Below are positions 5,028 through 9,067 of a stretch of DNA of 9,067 bases, piece by piece. The first letter of the stretch is position 1; each line of letters opens with the position of its first letter. Source of the DNA: JBFHKO01 sp041595355 (GTDB taxonomy: Bacteria > Pseudomonadota > Gammaproteobacteria > Enterobacterales > Aeromonadaceae); the NCBI GenBank assembly GCA_041595355.1, contig JBFHKO010000095.1:1-9067 (forward strand), read 5' to 3'. The notes below the pieces were generated by a model. The model worked only from the letters and a program-made list of their open reading frames with translations, was not told the DNA's origin and made no database searches. Both the position numbers and the translations under genes were made by a program.

Positions 5028-6473
5028 ATGAAAATATTGTTTATCGCGTCAGAAGTAGATGGTCTGGTCAAAACCGGGGGGCTGGCCGATGTGGCCAAGG
5101 CCCTGCCGCTGGAGCTGAAGCGTCATGGGCATGATGTGCGCATCATCATGCCCTACTACCTGACGGTGGCCGGGCGGGATCAGGCTCAGCATCTGGGCGA
5201 AGCGGTCCTGCACACGGATGCCAACCATACCGATCTGCCCTACCAGATCCGGCAGTTGATGTCCCAGGATGTGCCGGTCTACCTGATCGATTTTCCCCAT
5301 TACTTCGATCGGGCCAGCCTGTATGCCGAGAACAACCAGGCCTACCATGACAATGGCGAGCGCTTTGCGTTTTTCTCGGCGGCGGCGCTGCAAGCCTGCG
5401 AGGTGCTGAACTTCCAGCCCGACATAGTGCATTGCAACGACTGGCACACCGCGCTGGTGCCCATGCTGCTCAAGACCCGCTATGCCGACAGCGACTTCTT
5501 CCGTCAGACCCGCAGCGTACTCACCGTGCATAATGGCGCCTTCCAGGGCGTCTATGAGCGCAACCAGCTGTGGGCCTTGCCGGAGATCCGCGATACCCAC
5601 GACGAGTCGGTACAGCAGGGGCACGCCTACATCAATTACCTGAAGTGTGGCGTGCGGCATGCCGACAAGATCAATGCCGTCAGCCCCACCTACGCCGAGG
5701 AGCTCACCAGCTACCTGGGCGGGCATGGCATGGCGCGCAGCTTCCAGGAGCGTAGCGCGGATCTGCGCGGCATCATCAATGGCTGTGACTATGACGACTG
5801 GGATCCGCAGACCGATCCGCTGATCCCCTTCAACTACCACGCAGGGGATCTGGGCGGCAAGCAGGCTTGCAAGCAGGCGCTGCAACAGCGCGCCGGCCTG
5901 GAGGTCAACGCACTGCCGCTGTATGGCATGGTCTGCCGCCTGACCGAACAGAAGGGGGTGCACCTGCTGCTGCCCATTCTGGATCAGTTCCTGCGCCACC
6001 AGGTGCAGGTGCTCATCGTCGGCAGCGGCGATCCGGCCCTGGCGCACCGTCTGGAGGAGCTGGCGAACCACTACCCGGGGCGGATGGCGTTCCTCAATGT
6101 CCATGACAACGCCCTGGCGCACCTGGTCGAGGCCGGCAGCGACTTCTTCCTGATGCCCTCGCTGTTCGAGCCCTGCGGCCTGAACCAGATGTACAGCCTG
6201 GCCTATGGCACCCTGCCCATCATCCGCTCGGTCGGCGGCCTGAAGGACACGGTACTGGACTACGATGCCCACCCCGCCTCGGCGACGGGCTTCAGCTTCC
6301 TGGATCCGGAGCCGTTGGCCCTGCTCAATCTGCTGCGCCGCAGCCTGCTGTTCTATCTGCAGGAGCCCGCGGAGTTCCGCCGCGTACAGCAAACGGCCAT
6401 GCACACCCGCTACCTCTGGCAGGAGTCCGTCAAGGACTACGAGCGGATGTATCAGGACGCACTGGGCCAATAA
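5028..6473 (+). CDS. glgA: Glycogen synthase, ADP-glucose type (GT5)
   Basis: GlgA transfers glucose from ADP-glucose to the non-reducing end of alpha-1,4-glucan. At 481 aa it matches the family (E. coli 477). The GT-B fold landmarks are all present: KTGGL (15-19, ADP-glucose binding), HCNDWH (135-140), H168 in TVHNGAFQG, R304 and K309 in CRLTEQKG, and FEPCGL with catalytic E381 and C383. The start is 3 nt after the glgC stop with only a weak ribosome binding site inside glgC, suggesting translational coupling. It uses the substrate made by GlgC. No branching enzyme, debranching enzyme or phosphorylase gene (glgB, glgX, glgP) lies in the window, so those must be elsewhere. No classical U-tract terminator follows it. 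Confidence 0.96.
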   Translation: MKILFIASEVDGLVKTGGLADVAKALPLELKRHGHDVRIIMPYYLTVAGRDQAQHLGEAVLHTDANHTDLPYQIRQLMSQDVPVYLIDFPHYFDRASLYAENNQAYHDNGERFAFFSAAALQACEVLNFQPDIVHCNDWHTALVPMLLKTRYADSDFFRQTRSVLTVHNGAFQGVYERNQLWALPEIRDTHDESVQQGHAYINYLKCGVRHADKINAVSPTYAEELTSYLGGHGMARSFQERSADLRGIINGCDYDDWDPQTDPLIPFNYHAGDLGGKQACKQALQQRAGLEVNALPLYGMVCRLTEQKGVHLLLPILDQFLRHQVQVLIVGSGDPALAHRLEELANHYPGRMAFLNVHDNALAHLVEAGSDFFLMPSLFEPCGLNQMYSLAYGTLPIIRSVGGLKDTVLDYDAHPASATGFSFLDPEPLALLNLLRRSLLFYLQEPAEFRRVQQTAMHTRYLWQESVKDYERMYQDALGQ

Positions 6474-6509
6474 GGCGGTTGGCGCAGGCTGGTTGCGAAC
6501 AAACCGCCT
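6473..6509 (+). repeat. Nested hairpin at the glgA stop codon
   Basis: AGGCGGTT (6473-6480, starting at the last base of the stop codon) pairs with AACCGCCT (6502-6509). Inside it CGCA (6483-6486) pairs with TGCG (6494-6497). No T-run follows, so it is not a standard intrinsic terminator. It may protect the 3' end or take part in Rho-dependent termination or processing. Confidence 0.45.
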
Positions 6510-6529
6510 GAAAACTGCGCAATCGAAAA

Positions 6530-6565
6530 CTTTTTGCAGGCCAATGGTTGACGGCCTGCAAAAAG
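6530..6565. repeat. 13-bp perfect inverted repeat over the tRNA-Leu promoter
   Basis: CTTTTTGCAGGCC (6530-6542) and GGCCTGCAAAAAG (6553-6565) are exact inverted copies around a 10-bp centre. The first five bases of the tRNA-Leu -35 hexamer (6548-6552) lie in the centre and its last base is the first base of the right arm. No T-run follows on the + strand. On the - strand it is followed by TTTTCG, so it could be a weak - strand terminator. It could equally be an operator or a cruciform-prone site. Confidence 0.6.
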
Positions 6566-6575
6566 TCGCTAGAAT
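6548..6575 (+). promoter_or_regulatory. Promoter of the tRNA-Leu pair
   Basis: The -35 TTGACG (5 of 6) is followed by a 16-bp spacer and the -10 TAGAAT (6570-6575, 5 of 6). The GC-rich segment CCCGTCC follows the -10, like the discriminator of stringently controlled stable-RNA promoters. Transcription would start near 6582, 8 nt before the first tRNA. Confidence 0.75.
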
Positions 6576-6589
6576 CCCGTCCGAAAGTT

Positions 6590-6675
6590 GCGAAGGTGGC
6601 GGAATTGGTAGACGCGCTAGCTTCAGGTGTTAGTGCCCCTAGGGCGTGAGGGTTCAAGTCCCTCTCTTCGCACCA
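6590..6675 (+). tRNA. tRNA-Leu (CAG), copy 1
   Basis: This 86-nt class II tRNA has CCA encoded. The acceptor arm GCGAAGG pairs with TCTTCGC (6665-6671, one G-U pair). The D arm has AATTGGTAGACGCG. The anticodon stem CTAGC/GTTAG holds the loop TTCAGGT, giving CAG at 6624-6626, which reads CUG. The long variable arm GCCC-CTA-GGGC is typical of leucine tRNA. CTG is the dominant leucine codon in the neighbouring genes, which fits two copies of this isoacceptor. Confidence 0.98.
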
Positions 6676-6759
6676 CACTGCCAAGGCTCAGGCCGACCAC
6701 AGTGAGCGTTCCATGCCAGCTGACAGGCATGTCAATAAACGTCAGTGACAACTTGGTTT

Positions 6760-6845
6760 GCGAGGGTGGCGGAATTGGTAGACGCGCTAGCTTCAGGTGT
6801 TAGTGTCCTCTGGACGTGAGGGTTCAAGTCCCTCTTCTCGCACCA
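6760..6845 (+). tRNA. tRNA-Leu (CAG), copy 2
   Basis: This 86-nt class II tRNA is identical to copy 1 through the D arm, the anticodon arm (CAG at 6794-6796) and the T arm. It differs in the acceptor stem (GCGAGGG with TTCTCGC, two G-U pairs) and in the variable arm (GTCC-TCT-GGAC). It is 84 nt downstream of copy 1. I see no separate promoter in the spacer, which carries a small CATGCC/GGCATG hairpin (6712-6731), so the two are probably cotranscribed and processed. Confidence 0.97.
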
Positions 6846-6851
6846 CCATTC

Positions 6852-6886
6852 AAGAGCCCGAGACGGTCAACGTCTCGGGCTCTTTG
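6852..6886 (+). terminator. Intrinsic terminator of the tRNA-Leu operon
   Basis: A perfect 14-bp GC-rich stem (6852-6865 with 6871-6884) with a 5-nt loop runs into CTCTTTG. It begins 7 nt past the second tRNA-Leu. Confidence 0.85.
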
Positions 6887-6914
6887 TCATCTGCGGCTTA
6901 TCTGCCGCGCCAGA

Positions 6915-6949
6915 AATGACAAAGGGCCCGTCATGGGCCCTTTGTCATT
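6915..6949. terminator. Large palindrome, probable terminator of the methyltransferase gene
   Basis: A perfect 15-bp inverted repeat (6915-6929 with 6935-6949) has a 5-nt centre and a GGGCCC core. It lies between convergent transcripts, 17 nt past the stop of the - strand methyltransferase gene. U-rich bases lie mainly within the arms (CTTTGTCATT), and no long T-run follows on either strand. Termination in both directions is therefore likely but not textbook. Confidence 0.65.
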
Positions 6950-6965
6950 GTGCCGGAAGCCTCGC

Positions 6966-8312
6966 TTAGACTCGCACCAGCCGCGCCACGGTTTCCACAT
7001 GCAGGGTATGAGGAAACATGTCCACCGGCTGCACCCGCTCCAGGCGGTAGCCGTGGGCCGTCAGGAAGGCCAGATCCCGCGCCAGAGTACCGGGATCGCA
7101 GGAGACATAGACCAGGGTGCGGGGCGCCATGGCCAGCATGGTCTCCAGCAGCCGCGCATCGCAGCCCTTGCGCGGCGGATCCACCACCACCACATCGGCA
7201 CTGACCCCCTCGGCATAGAGCGCCGGCACCACCTCTTCGGCCTTGCCGACATGAAACTCGGCGTTCGTGAGCTCATTGAGCGCCGCGTTGTGACGGGCAT
7301 CCTCGATGGCCTCGGCCACCAGCTCCACGCCGATGACCCGTTTGGCCTGCCGCGCCAGACTCAACGAGATGGTGCCGATGCCGCAGTAGAGATCGAACAC
7401 CGTCTCCTGACCGCTGAGGCCGGCCAGTTGCAGGGTGATGGCATAGAGCTGCCCGGTCTGGCGCGGGTTGACCTGAAAAAAGGAGAGCGGCGAGATATGA
7501 AAGCGCAGACCATCGATGCGATCCTCGATGACCGGCTCCCCCTGCAACAGGCGGCTGGCGGGCCCCAGGATGCGATTGCCGCGCGCCGGATTGATGTTCT
7601 GCAGCACCGATGTCAGCCCCGGCATACCGGAGAGTGCCGCCAGCAGCTCGGACACATGGGGCAACGCCTCGCCCAGGGTCACCAGCACCAGCATCCACTC
7701 CCCGCTCTGCTCGCCGTGGCGGAGCATCAGGTAACGCAGCTGGCCGCTGTGTTGCTGCTCGTCATAGGGCTGGATGCCGTACCTGCGCGCCCAGGTACGC
7801 ACCCGCCGCACCAGCTCGCCGGTCTGGGGATGCTGAATGCCGCAATCATCGCAGGCCACCAGCGCGTGACTGAGCTTGCGAAAGAAGCCCAGCTCCAGGC
7901 CATCGGCGCCAGCCCGCACCGCATAGAGCGCCTTGTTGCGATAACGATATGGCTCATCCATGCCGATGCACGGCTGCACCTCGGCGGCCAGGCCCCTGGC
8001 CGCCAGCACCGCCTGCACCTGCTGCTGCTTGAGCCGCAACTGGGCCTCATAGGCCAGCACCGGGATCTGGCAGCCGCCGCACTCGGTATGGGGACAGAAA
8101 TGGGGCACGCGCTCGGCCAGCGGCTGCAGCACCTCGATGAGCTCAGCCTGGGCATAGCCGGGCTTGATGCCATGCAGCCGTGCCGCCACCCGCTCACCCG
8201 CCAGGGCGCCGGGCACGAAGATCTTGCGCCCCTGCCACTGGCCGATGCCATCCCCCTTGTCGGTCAGCCCGATGATGTCGAGCTCCACCTGCTGCTGCCT
8301 GTACTCTGTCAT
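6966..8312 (-). CDS. TrmA/RlmD-family 23S rRNA uracil-C5 methyltransferase
   Basis: This 448-aa SAM-dependent enzyme would form 5-methyluridine, most likely in 23S rRNA. An N-terminal TRAM domain (about 5-65) precedes [4Fe-4S] ligands C73, C78 and C81 (CPHTECGGC), with C154 or C157 as the fourth. The SAM motif FDLYCGIGT is at 306-314, followed by D378 in DPPRKG. The nucleophile is C405 in SCDP and the general base is E440 in HVE. DPPRKG and the ending VDMFPHTLHVE resemble the Firmicutes RlmCD type more than E. coli RlmD, which has DPARAG and about 433 aa. The target (U1939, U747 or both) is therefore uncertain and no symbol is given. The ATG at 8312 follows GGGAG; a longer frame to 8504 lacks family similarity. 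Confidence 0.88.
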   Translation of the reverse strand: MTEYRQQQVELDIIGLTDKGDGIGQWQGRKIFVPGALAGERVAARLHGIKPGYAQAELIEVLQPLAERVPHFCPHTECGGCQIPVLAYEAQLRLKQQQVQAVLAARGLAAEVQPCIGMDEPYRYRNKALYAVRAGADGLELGFFRKLSHALVACDDCGIQHPQTGELVRRVRTWARRYGIQPYDEQQHSGQLRYLMLRHGEQSGEWMLVLVTLGEALPHVSELLAALSGMPGLTSVLQNINPARGNRILGPASRLLQGEPVIEDRIDGLRFHISPLSFFQVNPRQTGQLYAITLQLAGLSGQETVFDLYCGIGTISLSLARQAKRVIGVELVAEAIEDARHNAALNELTNAEFHVGKAEEVVPALYAEGVSADVVVVDPPRKGCDARLLETMLAMAPRTLVYVSCDPGTLARDLAFLTAHGYRLERVQPVDMFPHTLHVETVARLVRV

Positions 8313-8640
8313 GCCGTCTCCCGGTCGCTCCAGAACGCGTCCCGCCGGAACGCCCTTTAAACCCAGGGAGGGCCTCGCGACGCCCCCTGCCATCTCGCGG
8401 CCATGTCGCCCTGTGCGGGCGCCCTGGCGCGGCGGCCCGATAGTAGCACATTCGCCTCCGAGACCAAGGCTGCCGCCCCGGATGGGGCAGCGAGAGGCCA
8501 GCACTTATGCACCTTGCCAGGCCCTTCGGCAAACCCGCGAACCCCGTGCAAACCTCGCATTTTACCGGTCGGCCTCTCACTTGCGTGTAGTGAACCTGTT
8601 ACACTGACGTGGATTCTAATACCAAAAATAGAGGTGTGTT
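8313..8640. other. Divergent intergenic region before the lipoprotein gene
   Basis: These 328 nt hold no convincing gene. On the - strand a candidate extended -10, TGCTACTAT (8448-8440), could start the methyltransferase mRNA near 8433 with a leader of about 120 nt; its -35 is poor. On the + strand the segment 8581-8620 contains TACACT (8600-8605) and TCTAAT (8615-8620) as possible -10 boxes for the lipoprotein, neither with a good -35. A short dyad GTGTA/TACAC (8585-8604) lies there too. The middle part is GC-rich and shows nothing recognisable. Confidence 0.45.
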
Positions 8641-9003
8641 ATGAACAAGTTACCCCGTTGTTTGGCCGCGGCTGCCACCCTGCTCGCCCTGGCGGGCTGT
8701 GCCAGCTCACCAACCACCGCCGATCTGATGCGCTCCCATGCCACCGATGCCCAGGGCGATGTCAATCTGAAAAATCAGCTCGCCAAGGACTGGGAGAAAG
8801 GCTCCAAATTGATGGCCTCCGGCACCAAGCAGGTCGAAGAGGGGAAAGAGATGATCGACGATGCCGAAGACGCACTCAAGGAAGGTCGCGAGCTGGTGGA
8901 TGAAGGCAACCGCGACATCGACGAGGGGCGCCGACTCATGCTCAACAGCGAGCGCCAGTTCAAGGAAAACTTCCCCGGCCTCGAGCTCAAACAGGGCAAC
9001 TGA
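8641..9003 (+). CDS. Small lipoprotein with glycine-phased heptad repeat
   Basis: The 120-aa precursor has a positively charged start (MNKLPR), a hydrophobic stretch and the lipobox LALAGC, so signal peptidase II would cut before C20 and leave a 101-aa lipid-anchored protein. Residue 21 is Ala, not Asp, so outer-membrane sorting is expected. Residues 53-101 are seven continuous heptads with Gly at 54, 61, 68, 82, 89 and 96 (Ala75 in the fourth) and mostly acidic residues before the Gly. The segment is charged and predicted helical, with no Cys apart from the anchor. The end (FKENFPGLEL) is probably outside the helix. The ATG follows AGAGG at 6 nt. I do not recognise a named family; similar small lipoproteins probably occur in related bacteria. 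A structural or envelope-associated role is inference. No clear terminator is seen after it. Confidence 0.88.
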   Translation: MNKLPRCLAAAATLLALAGCASSPTTADLMRSHATDAQGDVNLKNQLAKDWEKGSKLMASGTKQVEEGKEMIDDAEDALKEGRELVDEGNRDIDEGRRLMLNSERQFKENFPGLELKQGN

Positions 9004-9067
9004 CGCTCCCGACGGCGGCCCTTGCCGGCTGCTGCTATCCCTCCGGGTTTTCGCATGCCCTCCCCTC

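Noticed and set aside
6430..6684. Reading frames over tRNA-Leu, including the - strand RDLNPHALGA frame and the + strand GGGIGRRASFRC frame
   Set aside because: These are tRNA-derived artefacts seen at many tRNA-Leu loci, with no ribosome binding site or domain.
6590..6845. tRNA-Leu direct repeats as att sites of an integrated element
   Set aside because: The repeats are complete functional tRNAs with only 84 nt between them. No integrase or mobile gene lies nearby.
6816..8360. 514-aa + strand frame opposite the methyltransferase gene
   Set aside because: It begins inside tRNA-Leu and is a GC-rich shadow of the - strand gene, which has full catalytic motifs. The - strand frames opposite glgC (3804-4952), glgA (5049-6470) and rsmC (2720-3643) are rejected for the same reason.
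8313..8504. N-terminal extension of the methyltransferase to 8504
   Set aside because: The extra 64 residues are Arg/Gly-rich and unlike the family, the candidate -10 at 8440-8448 lies inside them, and the ATG at 8312 has a good ribosome binding site just before the TRAM domain.
9004..9067. Terminator after the lipoprotein gene
   Set aside because: A GGGTTTTCG segment and small GC-rich complementarities are present, but no stable stem directly precedes the T-run before the window ends.

Overview
The window looks like chromosomal DNA from a high-GC gammaproteobacterium. An Aeromonadales-type organism such as Oceanimonas, Zobellella or a relative is my best guess. This rests on gene content (rsmC, a glgC-glgA pair, class II tRNA-Leu genes), GC-rich third codon positions and sigma70-like promoters. 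The genus is inference only. There is no insertion sequence, phage gene or CRISPR array.

Layout, left to right. A tRNA-Phe (37-112) ends in a strong terminator. Behind a clear sigma70 promoter (258-286) lies a gene for a divergent Hfq-family RNA-binding protein (320-715). It shares a bidirectional terminator with a leftward HAD-superfamily hydrolase (799-1386). That hydrolase has Val where the second Asp of the DxD motif belongs. Also leftward is dapA (1481-2353), first enzyme of the lysine/diaminopimelate branch. Its leader of about 195 nt carries two terminator-like hairpins and a possible lysine-rich leader peptide. Divergently, rsmC (2648-3676) encodes the 16S rRNA m2G1207 methyltransferase. 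After a terminator comes the glycogen operon glgC-glgA (3810-6473), whose leader has two exact ACAAGGA boxes that look like CsrA/RsmA sites. Two tRNA-Leu(CAG) genes follow (6590-6845), with their promoter embedded in a 13-bp inverted repeat. Nested hairpins then separate them from a leftward TrmA/RlmD-family [4Fe-4S] RNA uracil-C5 methyltransferase (6966-8312). The last gene is a rightward 120-aa lipoprotein with seven glycine-phased heptads (8641-9003).

Functionally this is mostly housekeeping and translation-related: three tRNAs, two rRNA/RNA methyltransferases, lysine and cell-wall precursor synthesis, and carbon storage. The notable layer is regulatory RNA: an extra Hfq-like protein, an attenuator-like dapA leader and probable CsrA control of glgCA. 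I see no multi-gene novel system. The best candidates for something undescribed are the Hfq paralogue, the dapA leader and the heptad lipoprotein.
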